DNA from: Chromatiales bacterium
GTDB lineage: Bacteria > Pseudomonadota > Gammaproteobacteria > Ectothiorhodospirales > Ectothiorhodospiraceae
Reading direction: 5' to 3'
Assembly: GCA_028695255.1 (NCBI GenBank)
Contig: JAQVJI010000009.1
Coordinates: 1-35,931, forward strand
DNA length: 35,931 nt
Part shown: positions 23,688-33,049 of the stretch, piece by piece
How the letters are laid out: the number at the start of each line of letters is the position of its first letter
Position numbering within the stretch: the stretch's first letter is position 1
The notes under the pieces: model-generated
The model's database searches: none
The model's input: only the letters and a program-made list of their open reading frames with translations
What the model was told of the DNA's origin: nothing
Program-made: the position numbers and the translations under genes

Positions 23688-24113
23688 ATGCATACCCGAC
23701 GTTCCCGCGCCGCGCGCGGCTTCACCCTGATCGAAATCCTGGTCGTGCTCGTCATCCTCGGCCTGCTCGCCGGGCTCGTCGGCCCGCAGGTCGTGCGCTA
23801 CCTGGGCGGTGCCAAGAGCGATACCGCCAAACTTCAGGTCGAGCAGTACGCCGCCGGCCTGGACGCCTTCTACCTCGAAGTCGGCCGCTACCCAAACACG
23901 CAGGAAGGTCTCAAGGCGCTGGTCGAGCAGCCACCCGGCCTGAACCGCTGGAACGGTCCCTACCTGCGCAAGAAGGAGATCCCGAAGGACCCCTGGGGCA
24001 ACGACTACGTCTACCGCTCGCCGGGCGAGCACGGCGCCTACGACCTCCTGTCCTACGGCGCCGACGGCCAGCCGGGCGGCGAGGGCGAGAACGCCGACGT
24101 CGTGAGCTGGTGA
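23688..24113 (+). CDS. gspG: Major pseudopilin GspG
   Basis: RGFTLIEILVVLVILGLLAGLVGPQV prepilin signal; WGNDYVYRSPGEHGAYDLLSYGADGQPGGEGENADVVSW. Confidence 0.97.
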   Translation: MHTRRSRAARGFTLIEILVVLVILGLLAGLVGPQVVRYLGGAKSDTAKLQVEQYAAGLDAFYLEVGRYPNTQEGLKALVEQPPGLNRWNGPYLRKKEIPKDPWGNDYVYRSPGEHGAYDLLSYGADGQPGGEGENADVVSW

Positions 24114-24153
24114 CGCTGCGGCGGGACCAGCCGTAAGAGCGGCGGCAGATGGC

Positions 24154-24242
24154 GTAGGGTGGGTTGAGGAACGAAACCCACGCGGAAGTCCATCCGGATG
24201 CCGCCGCCGCGTGGGTACGCTGTGCTGCGCTTTACCCACCCT
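24154..24242. repeat. GTAGGGTGGGTT-type cruciform repeat between gspG and gspH
   Basis: Outer AGGGTGGGT (24156-24164)/ACCCACCCT (24234-24242) and inner ACCCACGCGG (24176-24185)/CCGCGTGGGT (24207-24216). First 29 nt recur at 31312 and 31361. Confidence 0.75.
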
Positions 24243-24338
24243 GCCCACTGTGGTTTCGGTGAGCATCGAACGTCAGGTAGCGCTCTCGCGCAACCTGACC
24301 TACGGCAAGGAGACCGGCCCCGCGGGCGACTTTTTCGC

Positions 24339-24800
24339 ATGACGACCTGGATGCCATCCCGGCCTTTCTGCAACGGCTTCACCCTGGTGGAGCTGCTCGT
24401 CGTGCTGTTGATCCTCACGCTGGTGGCGTCGCTCGTACCGGCCGTCATGAGCGGTCGCATCGGCGGCTCGGAACTCAAATCCTCCGCGCGCCAGGTCGCG
24501 GCCGGGCTGCGGCTCGCGCGCTCGGAGGCCATCGCCGGCAATCGTGCCGTCGGCGTGCTGTTCGACGTCGAGCGCCGCGGTTTCGAGATCGAGGGCCTGC
24601 GCGACTTCCGCGGCCTGCCGGGCAAGGTCGATCTCGCGGTCAACACCGCACAGAGCGAATTGACCGACGACGGTCACGCCTACATCCGCTTCTTTCCCGA
24701 CGGCAGCGCCACCGGCGGCTCGGTCGAGCTGACGCGCGACGACCGCGGCTACGTGGTCAAGGTCGACTGGCTCACCGGCCGCGTGAGGATCGTCGAGTGA
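24339..24800 (+). CDS. gspH: Minor pseudopilin GspH
   Basis: Likely start MTTWMPSRPFCNGFTLVELLVVLLILTLVASLVPAVMS; prepilin signal followed by ARQVAAGLRLARSEAIAGNR. Confidence 0.92.
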   Translation: MTTWMPSRPFCNGFTLVELLVVLLILTLVASLVPAVMSGRIGGSELKSSARQVAAGLRLARSEAIAGNRAVGVLFDVERRGFEIEGLRDFRGLPGKVDLAVNTAQSELTDDGHAYIRFFPDGSATGGSVELTRDDRGYVVKVDWLTGRVRIVE

Positions 24801-24810
24801 GGATCGTCGA

Positions 24811-25185
24811 ATGAAGCGCGCGCACGGCTTTTCGCTGCTGGAGGTGCTGGTGGCGCTGGCGATCCTCGCCATGGCGCTCGGCGTGCTGCTGCAATCCTTC
24901 GGCGGCGGCCTGCGCAACGCACGGCTGGCCGACGAGACCAGTCGCGCCACCGTGATCGCCGAATCGCTGCTGGCCGAGGCCGGCGTGCTGGCACTGCTTA
25001 CGGGCGAGAAGACGGGCGAGACGGAGGACGGTTTCCGCTGGCGTCTGCGCGTGCAGCCCGCAGCCGAGGCAACGCCCGCGGAACTGACGGGATACCTGCT
25101 GTATCGCGTCGACATGGAGGTCGCCTGGGGCGAACGCGATCGCAGCGTGTCGCTGTCGACGCTGCGTCTGGGACCCGTCCAATGA
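24811..25185 (+). CDS. gspI: Minor pseudopilin GspI
   Basis: HGFSLLEVLVALAILAMALGVLLQSFGGGLRNARLADE; position between H and J. Confidence 0.9.
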   Translation: MKRAHGFSLLEVLVALAILAMALGVLLQSFGGGLRNARLADETSRATVIAESLLAEAGVLALLTGEKTGETEDGFRWRLRVQPAAEATPAELTGYLLYRVDMEVAWGERDRSVSLSTLRLGPVQ

Positions 25186-25787
25186 ACGCCGCATCGCTCG
25201 GAAAGACCTCGGGCTTCACGTTGCTGGAGGTCCTGATCGCCACCACCCTGCTCGGGCTGATCATGGTGATCCTGTTCAGCGCGCTGCGTACCGGCGGCAC
25301 GAGCTGGGAGGCCGGCGAGGCGCGCATCGAGGCCAGCGAGGAGATGCGTCTGGTGCTGGACCTGTTGCGTCGCCAACTGCGCCAGGCGCGTCCGGTTGCC
25401 TATCAGGATCAGGAAGAGACCCTCGCGGCCTTCGGTGGCGACGCGCAACAGGTCTTCTTCGTCAGCCCGTTCCTGCCGCACAACCGTGACGGCGGTTTGC
25501 ACCTGATCCGGCTCTACGTCGAGGACGGCCGGCTGTCGTTGCGCTATGCGCCCTTCCGACCGCAACGCACGCCGGACGAGATGTTGGCGATGGCCGAACC
25601 GCAGACCGTGCTCGAAGGTCTGAGCGCGTTCGAGATCGGCTATTTCGGCGCCATGCGCGAGGGCGACGAACCACAATGGCACGAACACTGGGCATCCACG
25701 GACACGCTGCCCTATCTGGTGCGCATCGCCGTGACGATCGGCGATGCCGAGCCCTGGCCGGTATTGACCGCGGCGGTGGCGCGATGA
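25182..25787 (+). CDS. gspJ: Minor pseudopilin GspJ
   Basis: SGFTLLEVLIATTLLGLIMVILFSALRTGGTSWEAGEARIEASEEMRLVLDLLRRQLRQARPV. Confidence 0.9.
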   Translation: MNAASLGKTSGFTLLEVLIATTLLGLIMVILFSALRTGGTSWEAGEARIEASEEMRLVLDLLRRQLRQARPVAYQDQEETLAAFGGDAQQVFFVSPFLPHNRDGGLHLIRLYVEDGRLSLRYAPFRPQRTPDEMLAMAEPQTVLEGLSAFEIGYFGAMREGDEPQWHEHWASTDTLPYLVRIAVTIGDAEPWPVLTAAVAR

Positions 25788-26698
25788 GGCGCGTCGCGGC
25801 ATCGATCGTCCGTCGGCGCGAGCGCGGTCTCGCACTGGTGCTGGTGCTGTGGGTGATCACGCTCATGATGGTCATGCTGGCGGCCTTCAGCTATGCATTG
25901 CGCACCGAGACGCGGTTGACGATGCATGCGCGCGACAGCGCCGAATCGCGCGCGGTGGCCGAGGCGGCGGTGCACTACGCGGCGGCGCTGCTGCTGTCGG
26001 ACCCGGCGGGCGAACGCGTGGCGCGCGACGGCACGCCGCTCGAATGGAGCTTCGCCGAGCATGTTGTGACGCTCACGATCCAGGGCGAGAACGGTCTCGT
26101 GAGCCTGAATGGCGCGAGTTCGCAGGCGCTGGAGCAGGTGCTGATCGCGGCCGGCGTCGACGCCGGCGAGATCCCGCGCCTGCTGGACGTCATCGCCGAC
26201 TGGCGCGACGCGGACGATCTGGTGCGGCCGCTCGGCGCGGAGGCCGCCGATTACCCGGCGCTCGGCTATCCGGCGGGGCCGAAGGACGGCGATTTCCAGG
26301 CCGTGCAGGAGTTGTTGCAGGTGCCGGGCATCACGCCGGAGATCTATCGCGGGTTGGCGCCGTTGGTGACGGTCAACACCAGCATGGGCGGCGTCGATCC
26401 GCGCTTCGTCGATGCGCGCGTGCTGGGTGCGCTGAGCGGCGATGCGGCCGGCATCGAGGCCTTCATGCAGGCGCGTCAGGCCAATCCGAACTTCAATCCG
26501 CTCACCGTCCTGCAACTGCCCTTCTTCCAGTTCACGACGCCACAGAGCTTTCGCGTCGTGGCGGAAGTGGCGATGCAGAACGGGCGTCGCGCCTACATGG
26601 CGAGCATCCAGTTGCGGCCCGGTCAGGAGCCGCCGTTGCAGGTCATGAGCTGGGACGAAAACTGGGTCTCGGATGCTTTCTGGGGATATTTGGATTAA
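25784..26698 (+). CDS. gspK: Minor pseudopilin GspK
   Basis: Start MRRVAASIVRRRERGLALVLVLWVITLMMVMLAAFSYALRTETRL; LLDVIADWRDADDLVRPLGAEAADY typical of GspK. Confidence 0.93.
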   Translation: MRRVAASIVRRRERGLALVLVLWVITLMMVMLAAFSYALRTETRLTMHARDSAESRAVAEAAVHYAAALLLSDPAGERVARDGTPLEWSFAEHVVTLTIQGENGLVSLNGASSQALEQVLIAAGVDAGEIPRLLDVIADWRDADDLVRPLGAEAADYPALGYPAGPKDGDFQAVQELLQVPGITPEIYRGLAPLVTVNTSMGGVDPRFVDARVLGALSGDAAGIEAFMQARQANPNFNPLTVLQLPFFQFTTPQSFRVVAEVAMQNGRRAYMASIQLRPGQEPPLQVMSWDENWVSDAFWGYLD

Positions 26699-26740
26699 AG
26701 TGCAGCGCCTTGATTTCATGACGCAAAAGCAGCTTCGACG

Positions 26741-27865
26741 ATGAGCAGTCCACCGTCCAGTCCGGCATTGGAGGCCCGCGGCCAGAGCGCTGCGCATGGC
26801 CGGCTGGGCACGTTCCTGGCCTGGTGGGGCGAGGGCTTGTCGCGCTGCGTGCCGGAGCGGCTGCGTCGCAATCTGCGCAGCCGCGGACCGAGTCTGGTCG
26901 CCGAACTGGTCGGGGAAGAACTCATCGTTCGCCGCGAAGGCCACGGCCCGAGCGGCGAATACGGGCGCCTGCCGTGGCGTGGCGACGATGCCGCCGCAGG
27001 CTGGTCGGATCGTTCGGTATCCATCCCGGCCTCGCTGCGTACGGCGGACGCCGTACGCGTGCTGCGCCTGCCGCGCGAACGCGTGCTGTCCAAGACCGTC
27101 GATTATCCGGCCGAGGCGGAACCGCATCTCGCGCGCAGCCTGGTCTATCAGGTGGAACGCCTGACCCCGTTCAAGGCCGGCCAGCTCTATTTCGGTCATC
27201 GCGTCGCCGGACGCAATCACGCCGCGGGACGCATCGAGGTCGAGGTCTTCATCGCGCCGCGCGGCGAGCTCGATCCCCTGCTCGATGGCCTGGCCCGGCT
27301 GTGGGGGCGCGAGGTGACGCGCATCGAAGTCGCCGGTGCGGGCGACGAGGTCGATCTCCTGCCGCAGCGCGCCGGAACCACCCGCCGCGGCGCGGGCCGG
27401 CTGACGCGCTGGCTGGTCGTGCTGCTGGCATTGTCGATGCTGGCCGCGCTGGCGGTGCCGCTGGCGATGAAGCGCGAACGCGTGATCGCGCTCAACCATG
27501 CCCTGCACCAGGTGCAGGGACCGGCGATGCAGGTGCAGGAGGCGCGGGCACGGCTGGACGAGGCGCAGGGTGCGCTGACGTTCCTGGCCGAACGCCGGCA
27601 GCGCGATCCGCAGCCGCTGGCGGCGCTCGCCGAGCTGTCGCGCGTGTTGCCGGATTCGGTATTCATCACGCGCTTCGATCAGCGCGATGATCGCATCACG
27701 GTCCAGGGCGAGGCCGAGCGTGCGGCGCCGGTGATCGATTGGGTGCAGTCCTCGCCCCTGTTCCATCAGGCGCGTTTCCTGGCCTCGGTGACGCGCGACG
27801 CCAGGAGCGGCCGCGAGCGCTTTCAGCTCGAACTGCGCCTCGTGGCTCCAAAGGAGGGTGAATGA
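26741..27865 (+). CDS. gspL: Type II secretion protein GspL-like with PilN-type C-terminus
   Basis: 374 aa after gspK; actin-like half (SKTVDYPAEAEPHLARSLVYQVERLTPFKAGQLYFGHRV), one TM (WLVVLLALSMLAALAVPLAM), PilN-like periplasmic part. Confidence 0.85.
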   Translation: MSSPPSSPALEARGQSAAHGRLGTFLAWWGEGLSRCVPERLRRNLRSRGPSLVAELVGEELIVRREGHGPSGEYGRLPWRGDDAAAGWSDRSVSIPASLRTADAVRVLRLPRERVLSKTVDYPAEAEPHLARSLVYQVERLTPFKAGQLYFGHRVAGRNHAAGRIEVEVFIAPRGELDPLLDGLARLWGREVTRIEVAGAGDEVDLLPQRAGTTRRGAGRLTRWLVVLLALSMLAALAVPLAMKRERVIALNHALHQVQGPAMQVQEARARLDEAQGALTFLAERRQRDPQPLAALAELSRVLPDSVFITRFDQRDDRITVQGEAERAAPVIDWVQSSPLFHQARFLASVTRDARSGRERFQLELRLVAPKEGE

Positions 27866-28446
27866 ACGCATTCGCCCGCCGCTATCAGGCGCCGCTCGCC
27901 GCGCTGCTGCTGGTGCTCGCCGTGCTGCTGGTCGCCGGCGGCCTGCTGCTGCCGGTGTACGATAAGCACCGTGAATACGATGGCGTGCTGGAGCGCGGCC
28001 AGGAACGGCTGCAACGCCTGACCGCGCTGATGCGCGCCGGCCCGTCGGTGAACGAGGGTCTGGAACGCGTACAGCGCGAAGGCATCGAACGCTACTACTA
28101 TCCGCCGGGCTGGAGCAGTCCGCAGGTGACCTCCGACATGCAGCGGCGCGTCGGCCGGCTGGCCGAGGCCCAGGGCCTGACGCTCAACAGCGTGCAGGTG
28201 CTGCCGGACCAGGACGTCGAAGGGCACGCACGCACCGGCATCCGCATCACCACCGTCGGCGACCTGCCGGCCCTGCGCGGCGTGCTGGAGAATCTGGCGA
28301 CGATGACGCCGCTGCTGTTCGTCGACGGCCTCGCGCTGAGACCATTGCCGCCGACCCGCAAGCCGGGTGAAAAGGAGGCGACCGAGACGCGCGACATGCA
28401 GATCCAGTTCGACGTCCATACCTACCGCCTCGGGAGCGGCGGCTGA
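27862..28446 (+). CDS. gspM: Type II secretion protein GspM-like
   Basis: 194 aa; N-terminal TM then coiled region and ferredoxin-like end; ATGA overlap with gspL; position between L and the C/N-like gene. Confidence 0.85.
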   Translation: MNAFARRYQAPLAALLLVLAVLLVAGGLLLPVYDKHREYDGVLERGQERLQRLTALMRAGPSVNEGLERVQREGIERYYYPPGWSSPQVTSDMQRRVGRLAEAQGLTLNSVQVLPDQDVEGHARTGIRITTVGDLPALRGVLENLATMTPLLFVDGLALRPLPPTRKPGEKEATETRDMQIQFDVHTYRLGSGG

Positions 28447-29084
28447 TGCGCGCCGGGGTGGTCAACGCCGTGCTGTTGCTGGCGACCCTCGGCATCGCGG
28501 CCTGGACCGCGTTGCAAGCGCTTGCGCCGACGGCCGGTCCCGGTCTGGCGCAGGTGCGCACGCCGCAGGTGGAGGTTGCACTGCCGGAGGCCGCGCAGAT
28601 GAATCCGGCGCCGGCACTGGGCGACGATCTCACCGAGCGTCCGTTGCTCTGGAGCGAACGCCGTCCGCTGCCGCCGAAAGCCGTCGAGACCGCGGCGACT
28701 CCCGAGCCGGCGTCGAAGGATTTCGTGCTGACCGGTATCGTGCGCAGCCCGCGGGGCGACATCGCGCTCATCACGGTCGACGGCGACGTCAAGCGCGTGG
28801 GACGCGGGCAGCGCGTCGGCGGCTGGACCGTGGACGACATCCGCGCGGGTGAAGTCGAGTTGAGCAGGGGGGGGCAAAAGCGGATCATCCCCTTGCTGCT
28901 GGACGACCAGGCCGCACCGGTCAAGCCGCGACGGAATCCCGCCCCCACATCGTTGCCGGGCGCAGCGTCCGGCAGCGGGATCGCGACGGAACCCCTGTTC
29001 AACGGCAAGGCCGTGGTGGAACGGCTGCGCGATCGAAAACCCGCAAAGGAACGGCAGAACCGGCAACGGAACAACGGATCATGA
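28446..29084 (+). CDS. Type II secretion GspC/GspN-like protein (HR-type domain, no PDZ visible)
   Basis: 212 aa; N-terminal TM, ERPLLWSERRPLP, then KDFVLTGIVRSPRGDIALITVDGDVKRVGRGQRVGGWTVDDIRAGEVELSRGGQKRIIPL; directly upstream of gspD. Confidence 0.75.
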   Translation: MRAGVVNAVLLLATLGIAAWTALQALAPTAGPGLAQVRTPQVEVALPEAAQMNPAPALGDDLTERPLLWSERRPLPPKAVETAATPEPASKDFVLTGIVRSPRGDIALITVDGDVKRVGRGQRVGGWTVDDIRAGEVELSRGGQKRIIPLLLDDQAAPVKPRRNPAPTSLPGAASGSGIATEPLFNGKAVVERLRDRKPAKERQNRQRNNGS

Positions 29085-31315
29085 TCAGACCACTCTCGCA
29101 ATTCGGGCCGGCGCTGCTGGCCTTCGCACTCACCCTGGCGGCCGGCGGCTGCGCCACGCAGAAGGCCCCGCCGCCGAGCGTGGAAAGGCCCGTCGTTGCG
29201 ACGCAGCCGGCACCCGCCGCGACGGAGGCGCCGGCCGACCTGTCGCTGCCGGGCAGCGAGCCGCCGCCGGAACGGCGGGTCGATTTCTATCCCGGCAACG
29301 ACCGGTTGCTGGACACGGCCGCCTTCGGGCGCGGCAAGGCGACGCGCACCGGCGAGGGCACGATCGGTCTGGATTTCGAGCGCGCCAGCCTGCGTGAGGT
29401 GGTGAAGGTCATCCTGGGCGACGTGCTGAAGCAGAACTACGTCATCGAGCCCGGCATGGAAGGTATGGTCACCATGCACACCTCGCAGCCGATCGGCGAG
29501 GATGCCCTGATCCCGACGCTGGAGACCGTGCTGGCCGCCAACGGCGCGGCGATGGTCCGGATGCGCGAGGGCGTCTATCGCATCGGGCCGCGCGACAAGG
29601 TCAAGGGCAGCGCGCCGACCACCGCGATGGATCGTCTGCCGCAGGGTTACAGCGTGCGCATCGTGCCGCTCGACTACATCGGCGCGGTGGAGATGCAGAA
29701 CATCCTGAAGCCGATCGCGCCCGCCGACGGCATCCTGCGCGTGGATGCGACGCGCAACCTGCTGGTGCTGGCCGGCACCGGTCCCGAGCTGGCCAACATG
29801 CTGGAAACCGTGGCCGCCTTCGACGTCGACGTGCTCAAGGGCATGTCGGTCGGCATCATCAGCGTGCTCAATCTCGACGTGGCCAAGATCGCGGGCGAGA
29901 TCGAGCGCCTGACCGGCGTCGAGGGCAATCCGCTGGCCGGGCTGGTGCGCGTGGTGCCGCTCGAACACATCAACAGCGTCATGATCATCACGCCGCGCCG
30001 GCACTACCTGGAAGAGGTCCGGAGCTGGATCGAGCGCCTCGACGTGGCGACGGCGGCGGGCGGCGGCACCTCCAGCCTGTTCATTTACCGCGTGCAGAAC
30101 AGCGACGCCTCGCACCTGGCGCAGGTGCTGTCGCAGTTGTTCGACGCCAAGGACAGTACGACCAGCGTCGCGGCATCGCCGCTGGCGCCGGGTCTCACCC
30201 CGGCGCGGGTGGCGAGCAGCAGTGCCGCCGGCAGCGGCACGCAGCAGACCCAGACGCAGGCCAATCAGCCCGCGACCGGCAGCACCGCCGCGACCGGCGC
30301 GGCGACCACCGCCCGCACGATGACGCGATCGACCCAGTCCGACGCCGGCATCAGTGCCTCCACCGTCACCATCGACGGCGGTTCGCCGGTGCGCGTGGTG
30401 GCCGACGCCAAGAACAACAGCCTGCTCGTGATGGCGAGCCACGCCGACTGGCAGCGCATCGAATCGGCGCTCAAGCGGCTCGACGTCGCGCCGCTGCAAG
30501 TGCTGGTCGAGGCCAGCATCATCGAGGTCACGCTCACCGGCGACCTGCAATACGGCCTGCAATGGTTCTTCAAGAGCAGCTTCGACGGCAAGAGCGGCCA
30601 GGGCATTCTCGATCTCGACGATGCCGCCGGCCTGTCCGCCATCGTGCCCGGCTTTTCCTACACGCTCACCGATTCCGCCAATCTGGTGCGCGGCGTGCTC
30701 AACCTGCTCGCCAAGCGCTCGCAGTTGAACGTCATCTCCTCGCCCTCGGTGCTGGTGCTCGACAACCACATGGCGCAGATCCAGGTCGGCGACCAGCAGC
30801 CGGTCGAGGCCGGCACCACGACCACCGACGGCGGCACCACCACCAAGTCGATCCAGTACAAGGACACCGGCGTGCTGATGAGCGTCACGCCGCGCGTCAA
30901 TGCCGGCGGTCTCATCACGATGGAGATCGCGCAGGAAGTGACGGACGTCGGTTCGATCGACAGCGCCACCGGTCAGCGCGCCTTCCTCAAGCGCAACATC
31001 ACCAGCACGATTGCCGTGCAGAGCGGCGAGATGGTGGTGCTGGGCGGCCTGATCCGCGACAACACCAGCGAAGGCAAGACCGGCATTCCGGTGCTGCACG
31101 ACCTGCCCGTCGTCGGCAATCTGTTCGGCGGCACCAACAAGGCCAGCAACCGCACCGAACTCATCGTGCTGCTGACGCCGCGCATCGTGCGCGACCCGGC
31201 CGAGGCGCGCGAGGTCGGCCGCCAGTTGCGCAGCCGCATGCAGGCGATCGACGGCGAGTTGTTCCCGATACCCATGCCGATGGCCGAGGAGCCGGCGCCA
31301 CCGGCCGGCGGGTAG
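29081..31315 (+). CDS. gspD: Type II secretion secretin GspD
   Basis: 744 aa; N0/N1 repeats, LVEASIIEVTLTGDLQYGLQWFF, VISSPSVLVLDNHMAQIQVGDQQPV, GEMVVLGGLIRDNTSEGKTGIPVLHDLPVVGNLFGGTNKASNRTELIVLLTPRIV. Confidence 0.97.
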   Translation: MIRPLSQFGPALLAFALTLAAGGCATQKAPPPSVERPVVATQPAPAATEAPADLSLPGSEPPPERRVDFYPGNDRLLDTAAFGRGKATRTGEGTIGLDFERASLREVVKVILGDVLKQNYVIEPGMEGMVTMHTSQPIGEDALIPTLETVLAANGAAMVRMREGVYRIGPRDKVKGSAPTTAMDRLPQGYSVRIVPLDYIGAVEMQNILKPIAPADGILRVDATRNLLVLAGTGPELANMLETVAAFDVDVLKGMSVGIISVLNLDVAKIAGEIERLTGVEGNPLAGLVRVVPLEHINSVMIITPRRHYLEEVRSWIERLDVATAAGGGTSSLFIYRVQNSDASHLAQVLSQLFDAKDSTTSVAASPLAPGLTPARVASSSAAGSGTQQTQTQANQPATGSTAATGAATTARTMTRSTQSDAGISASTVTIDGGSPVRVVADAKNNSLLVMASHADWQRIESALKRLDVAPLQVLVEASIIEVTLTGDLQYGLQWFFKSSFDGKSGQGILDLDDAAGLSAIVPGFSYTLTDSANLVRGVLNLLAKRSQLNVISSPSVLVLDNHMAQIQVGDQQPVEAGTTTTDGGTTTKSIQYKDTGVLMSVTPRVNAGGLITMEIAQEVTDVGSIDSATGQRAFLKRNITSTIAVQSGEMVVLGGLIRDNTSEGKTGIPVLHDLPVVGNLFGGTNKASNRTELIVLLTPRIVRDPAEAREVGRQLRSRMQAIDGELFPIPMPMAEEPAPPAGG

Positions 31316-31389
31316 GGTGGGTCGAGGAACGAGACCCACGTGGGGTGCTACCTGAAGGGCGTAGGGTGGGTTTCGGAACGAAACCCACG
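31312..31389. repeat. Two direct copies of GTAGGGTGGGT...GAACGA(A/G)ACCCACG between gspD and lnt
   Basis: Copy 1 at 31312-31340, copy 2 at 31361-31389. Copy 2 forms a perfect 10-bp hairpin GTGGGTTTCG-GAA-CGAAACCCAC. Copy 1 begins over the gspD stop codon. Confidence 0.8.
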
Positions 31390-31398
31390 CGACGTTGC

Positions 31399-32889
31399 TC
31401 AGGCCCGCCACCGCAGCGCCAGCAGCACCGTCAGCAGCGCCAGCCCCACCACCGGCCAGTTGCCGAAGTACGCATAGGGCACCATGCCGGCACGCGGTTC
31501 GACTGTGGCCGTCAATACGTGCTGTTCCAGATGCGGCGACCTGGCGACGATCGCGCCGCGATGATCGATCACCGCCGAGATGCCGGTGTTGGTCGCGCGC
31601 AGCAGCCAGCGTCCCGTCTCCTTCGAACGCATGCGCGCGATCTCCAGGTGCTGATGGGCGGCGATGGAGTCGCCGAACCAGGCGTCGTTGCTCACGTTCA
31701 CCAGCAGCGCCGCTTCCGGCAGTGCGTCGATCACCTCCTCGCCGAAGGCATCCTCGTAGCACACCGACGCACCGATCACATGGCCGGCCGCCGTCAGCAA
31801 CGGGCGCTCGCTGCCGCGCGAAAGATCGGCCATCGGGATCTCCAGATAGCGGTCCAGCCAGCGCAGCACGAAGCGCAGCGGCAGGTATTCGCCGAACGGC
31901 ACCAGATGCCGCTTGTGATAGAACTCGGGCGCCTCGTGCAGGCTCGCGATGCTGTTGTACATCGCACCGCTGTCGGGATCGTAGGCGAAGATACCGGTCA
32001 GCAGGTGGCTGCCGGCGGCGCGTGCTTCGGCGGCGATCGGCGTCAGGAAGCCCTCCGCCACCTCATCGTAGAAGGCCGGGATCGCGGTTTCCGGCCACAG
32101 GATGATGTCCGCGCCATGCGCGCCGAGGGTGAGGGCGTCGTACAGGCGCATCGCACCCAGCAGGCTCTCCGGTTCCCACTTCACCTCCTGCGCCACGTTG
32201 CCCTGGATCAGCGCGACGTCGAGCGGTTCACCGGAGACCTCGGTCCACGCGATGCGATCGAGCAGGCCCGCCGACAGCCACAGGGCGACCAGTGCGGCGA
32301 CGGCCGATGCACGTGCCTGTGCCGGCCGTGGGAGCGATAGCCAGGCCAGCAGGCCCGCCGACAACGCCGCCGCCCAGCTCGCGGCGTACACGCCACCGAT
32401 CGGCGCCAGTCCGCCGAGCCAGGTATCGACCTGCGCATGGCCGAGCAGCAGCCACGGAAAGCCCGTGAGCATCCAGCCGCGCCACCACTCGAACAGCGTC
32501 CACAGGGCCGGTGCGAGCGCCATCAATGCGATGGCCGGCGGCAGGTGCCGCGAGAGCCGTGCGAACAGCCAGCCGAAGGCGGCCGGCAGCAGCGCCATCG
32601 CCAACACGAAACCGAGCGTCAGCAGTGCGGCGAGCGGCGCGATCGCGGCGCCGAACAGGTGCAGGCTGAAATATACCCAGTGCACGCCGGCGCCGAACAT
32701 GCCGAGCCCGAACAGCCAGCCGCGACGCGCCGCACGACCGGGCGCGGCATTGAACAGCGTGAGGAAGAACAGCGCCGGTGCGAGCACCGCCAGCACGCGC
32801 CACTCGAAGGGCGCGAAGGCCGGCACCAGTACCGCCCCGGCCAGCAGGGCGAGCAGGTCGAGCGCAATGGGCGGCAGTCGCAAGGACAT
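31399..32889 (-). CDS. lnt: Apolipoprotein N-acyltransferase
   Basis: Likely start MSLRLPPIALDLLALLAGAVLVPAFAPFEWRVLAVLAPALFFL; IILWPETAIPAFYD, YHKRHLVPFGEYLPLRFVLR, GASVCYEDAFGEEV, LLVNVSNDAWFGDSIAAHQHLEIARMRSKETGRWLLRATNTG. Confidence 0.95.
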   Translation of the reverse strand: MSLRLPPIALDLLALLAGAVLVPAFAPFEWRVLAVLAPALFFLTLFNAAPGRAARRGWLFGLGMFGAGVHWVYFSLHLFGAAIAPLAALLTLGFVLAMALLPAAFGWLFARLSRHLPPAIALMALAPALWTLFEWWRGWMLTGFPWLLLGHAQVDTWLGGLAPIGGVYAASWAAALSAGLLAWLSLPRPAQARASAVAALVALWLSAGLLDRIAWTEVSGEPLDVALIQGNVAQEVKWEPESLLGAMRLYDALTLGAHGADIILWPETAIPAFYDEVAEGFLTPIAAEARAAGSHLLTGIFAYDPDSGAMYNSIASLHEAPEFYHKRHLVPFGEYLPLRFVLRWLDRYLEIPMADLSRGSERPLLTAAGHVIGASVCYEDAFGEEVIDALPEAALLVNVSNDAWFGDSIAAHQHLEIARMRSKETGRWLLRATNTGISAVIDHRGAIVARSPHLEQHVLTATVEPRAGMVPYAYFGNWPVVGLALLTVLLALRWRA

Positions 32890-33049
32890 CGGTTGGGTAT
32901 CCGGGCGGAGTGGTCGTGGAGCCGGCATTGTATACATTGCCGCGTTCACGTTACGTCCGTATTCGAACGCTCGCATCCCTGCGACGCGGCAGCCGGCGGT
33001 GACGATTCCGTTAGAATGGGCACTCCGAATCGTCCGCGAGTTGCCACCC

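Noticed and set aside
28247-31762. 1171-aa minus-strand ORF antisense to the gspC-like gene and gspD
   Set aside because: Covers clear plus-strand T2SS genes; composition is antisense-like (RRG, HDD, GGG runs) and no motif is recognisable.
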